From CAWIHS01 sp963836005 (GTDB lineage: Bacteria > Pseudomonadota > Gammaproteobacteria > GRL18), in assembly GCA_963836005.1 (NCBI GenBank), contig CAWIHS010000002.1, positions 1-64,000 of the forward strand: a stretch of DNA of 64,000 nucleotides, in the 5' to 3' direction. The notes under the pieces were generated by a model. The model saw only the letters and a list, made by a program, of their open reading frames with translations. It had not been told where the DNA came from and made no database searches. The translations under genes were made by a program, and so were the position numbers. Below, one piece after another: positions 54,219-62,833 of this stretch; the stretch's first letter is position 1, and every line of letters starts with the position of its first letter.

Positions 54219-54375
54219 GTGGCCATCCATTTATGGTGGTCACTAATGCGGCACAAGAATGTACCGCCATTTTCAATAATTGCAAGTTATTGAAAATGTG
54301 AGAAAAAGAAAAATCACACTTTTTCTTTTTCGTTTCATAAATAGCCAGGATGGCTACTTATGCATGGACACTAGT
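54219..54375. repeat. R2 interspersed repeat
   Basis: GTGGCCATCCATTTATGGTGGTCAC, TGCGGCACAAG, CAATAATTGCAAGTTATTG, GAAAAATCACACTTTTTC, ATAGCCAGGATGGCTA and CATGGACACTAG follow the R2 plan but with divergence. It covers most of the gap 54142-54536; the remainder (54376-54536) shows no gene or clear hairpin. Confidence 0.7.
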
Positions 54376-54536
54376 AAGCAGCCCGCATGAATGGATACTA
54401 ACGCTATTGTCCTTTTCTGTATTATACCGAAAATTCGAACTTTTAGAGAAATCTAAAGTAAGTAGCACTTACTCATTATACACTGGCTAGATTAATTATA
54501 GAACGTGACAAATTTAAGTATGCAAGCTCCTTCGGG

Positions 54537-54920
54537 TTACCTGCAATTTCTGACAGGCACGGATGAAAGAATTTTGTTGCCTTTGGAAGTTTCAGTGACC
54601 AGAAAGCAGTCTCCGCTCGAATTCAGCATGAAAGTGTTTCCTGTCCCTACATTGACCGGGATCGGATTTGAATATACATAAACGGGTCTTTGGTAAACCG
54701 GGGGATTGATCGACGCGCCGATGATGCCCCCCACGATTAAACCGCCTAATGCTGCTCCGGCATAATAACCGCCGTGCCTGTACCCAGGATTATAATGGCC
54801 ATGGTGGCCACCGCTATAATGATGAGCTCCTCGATAATATCGGCCTCCAGCCATCGCTAAATTTGAGACTAATAATATTGTCATTGTTACAAGTATAATC
54901 ATCAGTGTCGATTTTTTCAT
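54537..54920 (-). CDS. Exported Gly/His/Tyr-rich glycine-zipper protein
   Basis: A 127-residue exported protein. Signal peptide KKSTLMIILVTMTILLVSNLAMA; then a Gly/His/Tyr-rich segment (GHHGHYNPGYRHGGYYAG), a glycine-zipper hydrophobic stretch (AGAALGGLIVGGIIGASINPP), a PVYQRPVYVYSNPIPVN segment and a C-terminal region with two Cys (GDCFLV, VRNCR). Such proteins are small envelope components; the His-rich part could bind metal. ATG 54920 has AAGGTG 7 bases upstream; the frame is open further upstream but without a signal peptide. Confidence 0.75.
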   Translation of the reverse strand: MKKSTLMIILVTMTILLVSNLAMAGGRYYRGAHHYSGGHHGHYNPGYRHGGYYAGAALGGLIVGGIIGASINPPVYQRPVYVYSNPIPVNVGTGNTFMLNSSGDCFLVTETSKGNKILSSVPVRNCR

Positions 54921-55043
54921 AATACACCTTCGTATGTTAACCAGCATATATCCGTAAATATATGCAATTTTACAGCTTTGGTTTAAATTTACACCAGGCA
55001 AGCTGAATGAGGGATGAACTGTGGTTAAGGAAGGAGATATTTG

Positions 55044-55127
55044 ATGCTTGCACCAGGCCCGCAGATGCTTGCTCAAAATTCGCGTGGAACACTAAACTGC
55101 CGGTATTTTTTACTCTTCCCCAGCTGA
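55044..55127 (+). CDS. Possible 27-residue ORF
   Basis: ATG 55044 follows GGAAGGAG by 7 bases and gives 27 codons (LAPGPQMLAQNSRGTLNC...) to TGA 55125. Without homology this is weak. The whole gap 54921-55497 holds no other gene I can support; a few AT-rich inverted stretches are too loose to name. Confidence 0.22.
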   Translation: MLAPGPQMLAQNSRGTLNCRYFLLFPS

Positions 55128-55497
55128 TTGTATATAAAACACATTTTGTCACCTGCTTAATAGTATTACAATGATTATTATTAGAATTAAAGAAATACTT
55201 TTGCAGAAAAGAACTGGATTTTTTAAAAAGATTTTAATGCTTTCCGTACTTTTTTGGTGCACGGAGGTGTTGAATTGGTGCAGGACAATATTGACTATGC
55301 AGAATGACATGCTGAAGATGTCTGGAATGGACAAAACGAGGTAATTACGCGATACATCAACTCCTTTTAATGTATATGAAAAATTATAAGCTTAACGCAG
55401 TTTAAGTAACAGGTGGGTATTAAAAATCAATAAAAGCTCCGGCCGGATTGATTCAGTTTCTATGCAGAACATGAAGATTGAAGAGGCCTGTTGCTAA

Positions 55498-56034
55498 TTA
55501 ATCAGTAACTTCTTCTGAGGTTGCATCTTCTGAGGTTGCATCTTCTGAGGTTGCATCTTCTGAGGTTGCATCTTCTGAGGTTGCATCTTCTGAGGTTGTA
55601 TCAATCACTTCACTTTCTCCTTCAATGCTTAACATCTCCTCAACACACAGATCCATATAATCAGATAAATCATCATCCGTTATTTGAGCTTCATCTGCTT
55701 TTTGTAGACAGGCTTCTTCATCTTCACTTAGCGTAATGATGGCATCATCTTCTATAACTTCATCTTCTATAACTTCATCTTCTATAACTTCATCTTCTAT
55801 AACTTCATCTTCTATTATCGTATCAATGGATTGATTTTCATCTTCGCTGCTCGCTATACTTTCCAGGCAATTCTCGATATAGGCTGAGATTTCTTCTTCT
55901 GCTACTTGCTCTTCTTCTGCATATTGACGACAGGTTTGTTCATAATCAGTCGTTTCCGGGATATTAGCTGATGCAGATGCAGCGACTGCGAGTAGAAAAA
56001 AAGTGACCATAACAGCAAGTCTAAAATAAATCAC
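55498..56034 (-). CDS. Exported acidic repeat protein
   Basis: A 178-residue very acidic exported protein. Signal peptide (FRLAVMVTFFLLAVAASASA), then two related acidic modules each ending with Cys pairs (YEQTCRQYAEEEQVAEEEIS/YIENCLESI; EEACLQKADEAQITDDDLSDYMDLCVEEM), separated by EDEVI x4-5 and followed by TSEDA x5-6. Four Cys could form disulfides within modules. I do not recognise a family; calcium or cation binding is a guess from composition. The GTG start at 56034 has AGAGGA 7 bases upstream; earlier in-frame sequence to 56127 has no signal or ribosome site. Confidence 0.65.
   Translation of the reverse strand: MIYFRLAVMVTFFLLAVAASASANIPETTDYEQTCRQYAEEEQVAEEEISAYIENCLESIASSEDENQSIDTIIEDEVIEDEVIEDEVIEDEVIEDDAIITLSEDEEACLQKADEAQITDDDLSDYMDLCVEEMLSIEGESEVIDTTSEDATSEDATSEDATSEDATSEDATSEEVTD
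55511..55600. repeat. 15-bp tandem repeat, six units (TSEDA)
   Basis: Unit tcttctgaggttgca repeated six times, nearly identical, encoding Thr-Ser-Glu-Asp-Ala on the minus strand at the C-terminus of the acidic protein. In-frame copy-number change is likely. Confidence 0.95.
55746..55815. repeat. 15-bp tandem repeat, about 4.7 units (EDEVI)
   Basis: Unit catcttctataactt, encoding Glu-Val-Ile-Glu-Asp phases on the minus strand, in the linker between the two Cys modules. It differs in sequence from the array at 55511, so the two arose separately. Confidence 0.95.
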
Positions 56035-56165
56035 ATTGTATCCTCTAAAAGATTTTCTGGATATATTACACTTTGTTAGAATAAAATGCAGGTATATTGT
56101 TGTTTTGGTTAAATTAAAACAAACCAAACATCCCTGTCAATGTATCACATGAAGATATCATTCTA

Positions 56166-57014
56166 TTAAGATTCATCAATCGCACTGATGATTTCTATTA
56201 CCCTGGTAATACTCTTCATGTTAATGTTTTCTGCATGATAACATGCAAATATCGGTCGAATGATAACTGGGGAAGATTCTACACGGTAAAGACGATCTCC
56301 AAGGAGGTGGTCAATTAATCTTAATGGGAGATAGGCACTGCCGCCATGGTGTAAAATAAATTTCAAGGCGATTTTTGCTAAAGTTGTATGTAGCACCGGA
56401 GGCTCAATATTTTTAAAAAATTTGGCATGCGTTATGTGAAATGAAGCACCCCAATCCACTAATACATAATCTTCATTTAATACCTCGTTTATTTTCTTTC
56501 CTTTATCGGTGGTAACCAGAGCCAGTTCAGTCTGTGCTACCGGAATTGAAATCAGCTCTGGAATTTTTGCTGATTCATAAACCAGGCCCAGGTCCAGTGT
56601 TCTTTCCATCAGGCGGCGTATAATGACGTCTGGTTCCTGAGATTCTGCACGTAAGGCGATTTCAGGCATGTTTTGATGAATCCTGTTCAAGGCATCCTGA
56701 AATATTAGCTCCCAAAGGCCGCTGGTAGAGCCTATTGCTAGAATTTTTTTTTGGTTCTTTTTTAAAACAACATCGGCTTTGGCCCTATTCCAGGCAATTA
56801 ATATCAGCTCTGCATGATGAATAAGACGTTCACCCATAGCTGTTAACTGCAGATTATTCCGATAGCGGGTAAATAAAGGTGTTCCCAGATATGTTTCTAG
56901 CTGTTTGATTCTGGAACTGACTGCGGCCTGGGTGAGATGTAGATTTTCAGCGGCTTTACCAAAATGGCGAGTTTTTTTAACTTCCAGAAATGTTTTTAAA
57001 AGTTCAGTATCCAT
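56166..57014 (-). CDS. hdfR: LysR-family regulator, HdfR-like
   Basis: A 282-residue LysR regulator. The HTH (DTELLKTFLEVKKTRHFGKAAENLHLTQAAVSSRIKQLE) and RYRNNLQLTAMGERL strongly resemble HdfR, a regulator of flhDC and other genes in enterics. The effector domain (about 90-282) is LysR-substrate like. It reads away from the PEP-CTERM gene with about 590 bp between. Orthology is likely but the regulon is unknown here. Confidence 0.82.
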   Translation of the reverse strand: MDTELLKTFLEVKKTRHFGKAAENLHLTQAAVSSRIKQLETYLGTPLFTRYRNNLQLTAMGERLIHHAELILIAWNRAKADVVLKKNQKKILAIGSTSGLWELIFQDALNRIHQNMPEIALRAESQEPDVIIRRLMERTLDLGLVYESAKIPELISIPVAQTELALVTTDKGKKINEVLNEDYVLVDWGASFHITHAKFFKNIEPPVLHTTLAKIALKFILHHGGSAYLPLRLIDHLLGDRLYRVESSPVIIRPIFACYHAENINMKSITRVIEIISAIDES

Positions 57015-57606
57015 ATTTTCAATATAACCTCAAACAGCAATGTTTACTGAGAGTAATTTTTAAACTAAATAGAGAAAATATTGAATTTAACAATTGTCTG
57101 TTTAGTTTTTAGAATGAGTAAGATTTTATATGGTTAAGCCCGAATAAAGTGTATCATGTTGAATTGTATAGGTATACTTGTATTGTCAAGGTGCAGAATT
57201 TGCAAGTTTTAGTAATATATGAGGTATAAACCTGCAAATATTCACAGAAAATTAAGCTTATAAGTAAAGTGGAACCCACTGATTGTTTCGGTCCTTGCAA
57301 GAAAAAAGTCTTAACGCTTCACCCATGAGGCTTTTTTTTCGATTAAAATCATAGAAATAAGAAATATCCTTTGAATTCGTTTAGTTTATATTCGTTCTAT
57401 TTCCAGTATATTAAAGAGAAACCTAAGAGTGTCAAAATATTTTACATAATTTGAATTCAGCCCAGTGACACTTGGTGAAATACTCTTTAACTGTTTGATA
57501 TTATATCAAATATAAATTATGGCATATGTTTTGCTTTAGTTTTTATGTGCAAGGATTTTTTAACTATAATCCTAAATATAATAATATATTAAGAGGTTGC
57601 TTTTTT
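57015..57606. other. Long intergenic region before the PEP-CTERM gene
   Basis: AT-rich, gene-free. An AAAAAAGTC / GAGGCTTTTTTTT pair at about 57303-57339 looks loosely like a terminator but the stem is poor. A 14-mer there, ACCCATGAGGCTTT, recurs at 61124. GATATTATATC upstream of the gene is a short palindrome. Promoters for both divergent genes must lie here but are not clear. Confidence 0.4.
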
Positions 57607-58311
57607 ATGAAAATTAATAGAAATATTTTTACTGTACTAGGATTGTTGGCACTTTCAATGTCTGCAACAGCAGACCCGATAACTCCTACCATCACTTATG
57701 ATCCTGGGGTAACTGTGGACGTCTCGGAAATATCGGAATTTCAGACCAATGGTAATATGATGGATGGCATGTTAATCACAGCGTCATTTTCAGATGGGGT
57801 ATCCGAAGTCGCTACATTTGGTACAGATGGTACTAATAGTGGCATTGCAGCAGGTGATGATTGGTCACTGTCTATTGCTGGTGATACCTTCTTCCAATCT
57901 TGGATTGTTACAATCGAAAATACAACAAATGCTATATTGACGGGCCTGAACTTAAATGGCATACCTGGTAAAACAGTATTCGATACTATTTTAGGCGCTG
58001 AAATCACTCCTGGTTCTGCAGCTGGTAAACCGATCAGTTCTGTGGATGGTCCTGCAGGTTTGACATTAGCTGCATTGTACTCTAATCAAGTAACTCTTAA
58101 TGGAACCTTATATGGTGGGGATTTGTATGGTAACCTAGGCTTGACATTGGCTGGAACCAATGGCGGACTCTTAACAAATGAAACCCTATCATTCGTAACT
58201 GATACGGATAATTTAGTTTCTGTGAACCCAGTTCCAGTTCCTGGTGCAGTACTTTTATTTGGCAGTGCTTTGTTGGGATTGTTTGGCTTCAAGCGTAGTG
58301 TAAAAAGCTAA
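57607..58311 (+). CDS. PEP-CTERM-like sorted exported protein
   Basis: A 234-residue protein. Signal peptide NIFTVLGLLALSMSATA, a beta-rich middle resembling other PEP-CTERM proteins (PTITYDPGVTVDVSEISEFQ, SWIVTIENTTNAILTGLNLNG), and a C-terminal tripartite signal VNPVPVPGAVLLFGSALLGLFGFKRSV: Val-Pro-x-Pro motif, membrane helix and basic end, the VPLPAA-type variant of PEP-CTERM. Proteins of this class are cut and released or anchored by exosortase, which is not in the window. ATG 57607 is preferred to the upstream start at 57526 as it begins the signal peptide and has AGAGG upstream. Confidence 0.8.
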   Translation: MKINRNIFTVLGLLALSMSATADPITPTITYDPGVTVDVSEISEFQTNGNMMDGMLITASFSDGVSEVATFGTDGTNSGIAAGDDWSLSIAGDTFFQSWIVTIENTTNAILTGLNLNGIPGKTVFDTILGAEITPGSAAGKPISSVDGPAGLTLAALYSNQVTLNGTLYGGDLYGNLGLTLAGTNGGLLTNETLSFVTDTDNLVSVNPVPVPGAVLLFGSALLGLFGFKRSVKS

Positions 58312-58333
58312 ACCCGGTTCAAAATATACAAAT

Positions 58334-58370
58334 ATTGTCTCGAAAGTGGATTAACTACTTTTGAGACAAT
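58334..58370. terminator. 14-bp stem-loop after the PEP-CTERM gene
   Basis: ATTGTCTCGAAAGT (58334-58347) pairs with ACTTTTGAGACAAT (58357-58370), a 14-bp stem with one G-T wobble and a 9-base loop, 23 bp past the stop. No T-run follows on the plus strand, so it may be a terminator without U-tract or an mRNA 3' end protector. Confidence 0.6.
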
Positions 58371-58874
58371 CCCGTTAATCAATTGGATATTTAATTTATA
58401 TCTGAAATTATTTAATTTCTCAGCTTAACTCTTACCTCTTCAAATTTTATCCACGCAGGCAAACTGTAATCGGATTCACTCTATCTTTACCTCTATATTT
58501 CTATATAAGTAAGCGCCAATTAATCCCACCTATGATCTGACTCAAAAGTGTTCAGACTGTTACTTTTTATAATTTATAAAAAGGTAACGTTATGCCACAC
58601 GAACGAAATGAAGAGATGCAAGTGCTAAAGCGGCCCTCACTGTCAAGACAAATCAATTAAAAATAAGATAAAAAACTTGTCATTGTTGTGCCTGTATTTC
58701 CTGTGGTCGAGAAGCCGGAGAGTGCAGTCAATTTGTGGGTAACTGGTGTAGCAAATATGATCAAAACTTGTTTTGTCGTCATTTGATGCATGAGTTATCC
58801 AAGGATTATCCATACGTCCCGCAGGGCTCTGGCGGGTCTGAAGGACTCGTCCACAGGAAATGCAGGCTATCTCG
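58371..58874. other. Gene-poor stretch beside the IS3 remnant
   Basis: Holds a 22-codon frame from ATG 58592 and Cys-rich open stretches on the plus strand (CISCGREAGECSQF) that I do not recognise and do not call. It may be flanking DNA brought with an older insertion. Confidence 0.35.
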
Positions 58875-59626
58875 TCAGGCAGCCCATTTCATTTCAGGCA
58901 CTGCCACTTCTTCAATACCATACATCTGAGCTGGTGTTTTTCCATTATGTGATTGATGCGGCCGTTCATAGTTGTAAAATTAAAAATAGGCCTTCAATGA
59001 ATCCTTTAGTTCATCGATGCTGGCATAATCCCTGAGGTAAACTTCCTCATATTCCACACTCCGCCACAGTCGTTCAATCATAATATTATCCATGGTGACT
59101 GACAGCTCCCAGGACAGAACAAACCGACTGTACCAGTCCATAACCGCCGTCAGGTAAACAAATCCGTGAGGCATGCGGATATAGGTCAGATCGCTACACC
59201 ATACCTGATTAGGTCGGCTGATATCCATTCCTCTGAGCAAATATGGGTACACATTATTCATCTTACAGGGCTTACTGGTATTGGGTTTTGGGGCGCCTGA
59301 TACCAATTCCATTATCCGCATTAATCGTTGTACTTTTTTACGATTAATTTATACCCCTTTGAGCTCAAGGCATTCCTGATTTGGCGACTGCCGTAAAATG
59401 GTCGCTTTGTGTACAGCTCATCAATGAGATTCATCAGTTTCAGGTTTTTGTTGTCCTGATGCTTTTGAGGCTGATAATAATAGCTGGAACGAGTCAGCCC
59501 AATAAACTCGCACTGTTTTTTGATGCTCAACTGAGGGTACTCTTTTTCAATACAGCACCGCTTCTCATCGGTACTCAGTTGAACATCTTCAACTTTTTTG
59601 ACAGCCAGTTTACCTCCACCTGTCAT
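58875..59626 (-). pseudogene. IS3-family OrfB transposase, broken
   Basis: DDE transposase of IS3 type in at least three frames. Part one (59626-59321) has STDEKRCCIEKEYPQLSIKKQCEFIGLTRSSYYY and ends prematurely where one base appears lost before NRKKVQRLMRIMELVSG. Part two (59321-58980) has SRPNQVWCSDLTYIRMPHGFVYLTAVMDWYSR with the first catalytic Asp, then jumps from SWELSVTMDN to IMIERLWRSVEYEEVYL: about 50 residues including the second Asp are missing. Part three, shifted again, reads NYERPHQSHNGKTPAQMYG to TGA 58875-58877. It cannot be active. Confidence 0.9.
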
Positions 59627-59865
59627 TGGCCTATTTGACTGTAGAGCTGGTCTTTCTCTTTTTCATGTTTGGCTTCTGTATTTTCAAGCTTTTTTGAGAA
59701 GCTCTCTGCTGCACTCTACAGCATCTGTTTATTCCAGTTGTTGCCCTGGATGGTATGGATTTCAAATTCTGAAGCAATTTCGGCTACACTTTTCTGGCCT
59801 TTGAGTGCTTCAATCGCCACCTTGGCTTTAAATTCATGACTGAATGATTTTCTCTTTTAACTCAT
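59623..59865 (-). pseudogene. IS3-family OrfA, broken
   Basis: HTH-bearing OrfA remnant: KRKSFSHEFKAKVAIEALKGQKSVAEIASEF is intact, but codon 3 is TAA and another stop (TAG) falls after NNWNKQML; EKDQLYSQIGQ then precedes a TGA where an uninterrupted frame would continue to OrfB. Confidence 0.85.
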
Positions 59866-60110
59866 TTTTTGATCCCCCACTAGGTTAGTTCTTATATCTT
59901 AACCTATTGTCCAAATTCTGGAGTCCACTATAATGATATTTGACCCCTTTTTTTGTCACCGCTGCCATGCAAACATTAATCCTTTTTAAATAACCTGGGC
60001 ATATGTGATTGAATAATTTTCCTGCAACTGCGTGACTATTTATCTGGAGTCATTATAATGCGCTAGCAACGCCTCATTCAATACACCTTAAAGACAATAA
60101 AGGAAGCACA

Positions 60111-60926
60111 ATGAACAAGTTCTTTAATTTTTTCAGTATCGTACTGATACTGCTATTTATCTCCCTCAACAGTCATGCAGCACAGGTATCGCCAGATGCA
60201 CCTGTCCTGTCACGTATCGCAAAAAGCGGGCAACTGGTATTAGGCACCTCAGGCAATCAGCCGCCAATGACGATGCTTGATAAAAACGGCAATGTGGTTG
60301 GTTTTGATGTCGATCTGGCCACCTTGATGTCAGAGTCACTGGGCGTAAAACTGGTCATAAAACATTTACCCTTTAATGAATTACTGGATGCACTTGAGTC
60401 AGGTAAGGTGGATGTGGTACTTTCAAACATGACCATTAACCAGAAACGCAATATGCGTGTCGCTTTTGTCGGACCGTATATGACCTCAGGTAAATGTCTG
60501 ATAACCAAAAAGGAAAAGCTTGCCGAAACAGATGATCCCAGTGAATTGAATATACCTGATATGGATATTGTGGTCCTGAAAGGTTCAACCAGTGAGGACC
60601 TCGTACGCACATTGATGCCAAAAATTGAGTTAAAGACTGTTGTCGATATTGATAAAGGTATCAAAATGGTGGCTGATGACAAAATCGGTGCCATGATGGC
60701 TGATTTCCCAGTTTGTGCATACACCATCAACAAGAATCCAGAATCTGGATTTGTCTCTGTGTTTTCCACCTTCACCTATGAACCTATAGGTATTGCTCTG
60801 CCGCCCAATGATGCACTGTTTGTAAATTGGGCCCGCAATTTTCTGGAACGGATGGACAAGACTCCGGCACTGAAAATACTCGCAATAAAATGGCTGGGTG
60901 AATTAGTAAGCCAGACAGAAGATTAA
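60111..60926 (+). CDS. Periplasmic family-3 solute-binding protein
   Basis: A 271-residue exported binding protein. Signal peptide ILLFISLNSHAAQ; SBP_bac_3 fold with RIAKSGQLVLGTSGNQPPMTMLD, GNVVGFDVDLATLMSESLGVKL, ALESGKVDVVLSNMTINQKRN and a C-terminal GIALPPNDALFVNWARNFLE. Normally it feeds an amino-acid ABC importer, but no permease or ATPase is adjacent, so it may be an orphan or act with a sensor. ATG 60111 has AAGGAAG 6 bases upstream. It sits between two insertion elements. Confidence 0.88.
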   Translation: MNKFFNFFSIVLILLFISLNSHAAQVSPDAPVLSRIAKSGQLVLGTSGNQPPMTMLDKNGNVVGFDVDLATLMSESLGVKLVIKHLPFNELLDALESGKVDVVLSNMTINQKRNMRVAFVGPYMTSGKCLITKKEKLAETDDPSELNIPDMDIVVLKGSTSEDLVRTLMPKIELKTVVDIDKGIKMVADDKIGAMMADFPVCAYTINKNPESGFVSVFSTFTYEPIGIALPPNDALFVNWARNFLERMDKTPALKILAIKWLGELVSQTED

Positions 60927-61293
60927 GTAAGGCTTTTGAAGGAAATGGATTTCCCTCACAACAAATTAAACAATGATTTGAAACTGACTTCCAGTTTTGT
61001 CAACAATTTTCCCCATGAGAAACTGGTCAACTGGCAACGGCAATCAACGATAACGAAGGAACCCCAAACCACCCTGTTATCATAAAAGCAACAAAAAAGT
61101 GGGTTAACTTCTATAGAGGTGTACCCATGAGGCTTTAACCTAAAATAATCAGTTCAATCGTAGCGAGAGCGATTAAGGTGCTGAAGATTCAATAATTTAC
61201 AGGTTATTTTGGACTTATTCGTAGCCACCCTTGTATGATGAAAATACAGAGTAAGTGAGGGAATAATTAATACAGAATGAATGTGGACAAAGG
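60927..61293. other. Intergenic region, left flank of the IS110 element
   Basis: No gene. Contains at 61131-61192 one arm of a long imperfect inverted repeat whose other arm is at 62605-62664 (listed with the IS110 element). The IS left boundary is probably in this region. Confidence 0.4.
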
Positions 61294-61545
61294 GTGAATT
61301 TTAGTGTGGGTAACTTTTATTTTTGGCCCCTCTTAGGCCAAAAAAATAAAAGTTATCCATCACGTGAAGAAATTCATGCTTTATCCACATGGACTATAAT
61401 TAAAAATGAGTATTTTGTTGCAAAATCTATAGAGTTTGCAACAAAACGTGTGGCAGACCGTTCACCCTATGACCATAAAGGTCGTGCCGTAGCATGGGTC
61501 GCCACACGTACCCTCAACTATCTCGAACAGTTGCCAGGACTGTGA
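61294..61545 (+). CDS. Unrecognised 83-residue frame upstream of the IS110 transposase
   Basis: Opens at GTG 61294 and ends TGA 61545. Its first 25 codons run through a large hairpin (61311-61355), so a true protein, if any, more likely begins later; the rest is NEYFVAKSIEFATKRVADRS and GRAVAWVATRTLNYLEQLPGL. No family recognised. It could be non-coding bridge-RNA territory. Confidence 0.25.
   Translation: MNFSVGNFYFWPLLGQKNKSYPSREEIHALSTWTIIKNEYFVAKSIEFATKRVADRSPYDHKGRAVAWVATRTLNYLEQLPGL
61311..61355. other. 18-bp stem-loop in the IS110 upstream region
   Basis: TAACTTTTATTTTTGGCC (61311-61328) pairs with GGCCAAAAAAATAAAAGTTA (61336-61355) over 18 bp with a two-A bulge and a 7-base loop. 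It is the strongest structure in the non-coding leader and may belong to a bridge RNA. Confidence 0.75.
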
Positions 61546-61587
61546 GTCCGTATTTACAAGGCAGAGAATTTAAGGGGTATTTTAATT

Positions 61588-62547
61588 ATGAAACAGATAG
61601 ACGATAAAATCTATATTGGAATCGATGTATCCAAAAAAAAACTGGATATCCAGTATGATGAAACAGGCAAAATACTTACCATAGAGAATCACAAAGGTGA
61701 TTTTAAAAAGCTGAATGATTATATACCATTAAATAAAAAACGTGCTCTAGTGGTATTAGAAGCAACAGGTGGGTATGAAAAAGAGGTTGTAGAATGGTTA
61801 GTCTCCAGGCATATTCCGGTTGTTGTGGCCAATGCCAGACGAGTGAGAGACTATGCCAAAGCCATGGGACAATATGCTAAAAATGATCACATAGATTCTG
61901 GAGTGATCCGTGAGTATGGTCAACAATTTGGCCATAAACTTCATGTCCAGCAGGCTAAAAGTAAACTTGAGAAAGAAATTGATGAGCTATCTCGTCGAAG
62001 GACTCAGTTGATATCAAGTCGAACTAAAGAGAAACAGCACTTGGCTACAATACAGCATGGAGAAGGTCAGAGATCGATAAAGCGAGCAATAAAATTCTAT
62101 AACGGTGAAATCGATAAAATCACCAAAAAATTAGCGTCAGCTGTGAATAAAGATGATGAATTGCAAGCCAAAGCAGAATTAATACAAACCGTTAAAGGTG
62201 TGGGTGAAGTAACCACCTATACGCTGATTGGAGAATTACCTGAGTTAGGTCAAGTAGATAATAATAAAATTGCCGCTTTGGTCGGTGTGGCTCCATTCTG
62301 CCGAGATAGTGGCACCATGAAAGGAAAACGCACAACATGGGGTGGTAGATCATCGGTAAGAGCTGCACTTTATATGGCTACTCTTTCGGCTAGCAGACAT
62401 AATCCAGCTATCAAAATATTTTACCAACGTTTGATAGCAAAAGGTAAAGCAAAAAAAGTGGTATTGACAGCATGCATGAGAAAGTTATTAACAATCATCA
62501 ATACCATGGTCAAAAATAATGAACCATGGCATGCAGAAATTGCATAA
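61588..62547 (+). CDS. IS110-family transposase
   Basis: A 319-residue DEDD recombinase. The N-terminal RuvC-like domain has YIGIDVSKKKLDIQYDE, LVVLEATGGYEKEVVEWL and AKNDHIDSGVIREYG (D, E, D, D positions). A coiled coil (KLEKEIDELSRRRTQLIS) leads to the Transposase_20 domain with VKGVGEVTTYTLIGELPELG, ALVGVAPFCRDSGTMKGKR, and GRSSVRAALYMATLSASRHNP, which carries the conserved Ser. All motifs look intact, so it may be active. A GGGGT precedes the ATG by 9 bases. Confidence 0.95.
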   Translation: MKQIDDKIYIGIDVSKKKLDIQYDETGKILTIENHKGDFKKLNDYIPLNKKRALVVLEATGGYEKEVVEWLVSRHIPVVVANARRVRDYAKAMGQYAKNDHIDSGVIREYGQQFGHKLHVQQAKSKLEKEIDELSRRRTQLISSRTKEKQHLATIQHGEGQRSIKRAIKFYNGEIDKITKKLASAVNKDDELQAKAELIQTVKGVGEVTTYTLIGELPELGQVDNNKIAALVGVAPFCRDSGTMKGKRTTWGGRSSVRAALYMATLSASRHNPAIKIFYQRLIAKGKAKKVVLTACMRKLLTIINTMVKNNEPWHAEIA

Positions 62548-62770
62548 AACCACTTGACTATTAACACAGTTGCTACGGGTGAGTTCAAAATGTTCTGGAA
62601 AGTCTTGAAGATTCAGTGTATTAGACGCTCGCAGTAGGTTTAACTGATTTTTTTAGGTTTAATATGGAAGTATAAACCCGATCTGACAGGCTGTTTCAAA
62701 TAACGACTAGCGGATATCAACCCGTTATACTTGTTTGATAAAATTTCGCATGGATTACGGCAAAAAGTCT

Positions 62771-62806
62771 CTTCTGAACTAAATAATGAATCATTTTGTT
62801 CAGAAG
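62771..62806 (-). terminator. Terminator after the 62834 gene
   Basis: CTTCTGAACTAAAT... pairs with ...CATTTTGTTCAGAAG; on the minus strand the stem is followed by AGACTTTTTG. It lies 28 bp past the stop of the exported protein. Confidence 0.6.
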
Positions 62807-62833
62807 CACAATTCGATTAAACGATGTGAGGCA

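Larger units (their letters stand above)
58875..59928. mobile_element. Degraded IS3-family element
   Basis: Remnant of an IS3-group element on the minus strand: OrfA with two internal stops, OrfB with two frameshifts and an internal deletion. The right terminal repeat is TGTCCAAATTCTGGAGTCCA (59909-59928). A convincing left terminal repeat was not found; TGACTCAAAAGTGTTCAGAC near 58536 is a weak candidate. Confidence 0.85.
61131..62664. mobile_element. IS110-family element with flanking inverted arms
   Basis: The region from GGCTTTAACCTAAAATAATCAG (61131) to AACTGATTTTTTTAGGTTTAAT (62664) has about 60-bp arms in inverted orientation, roughly 70% alike, around an intact IS110 transposase. IS110 elements lack classic terminal repeats and use a bridge RNA from a non-coding end; the 61200-61587 segment is a candidate source. 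Exact ends are not defined here; the arms may instead be the repeat family targeted. Confidence 0.6.

Noticed and set aside
55521..55736. A Leu/His-rich plus-strand frame (HLLRLHLLRLH)
   Set aside because: Mirror of the TSEDA tandem repeats in the minus-strand acidic protein, which has a signal peptide and ribosome site.
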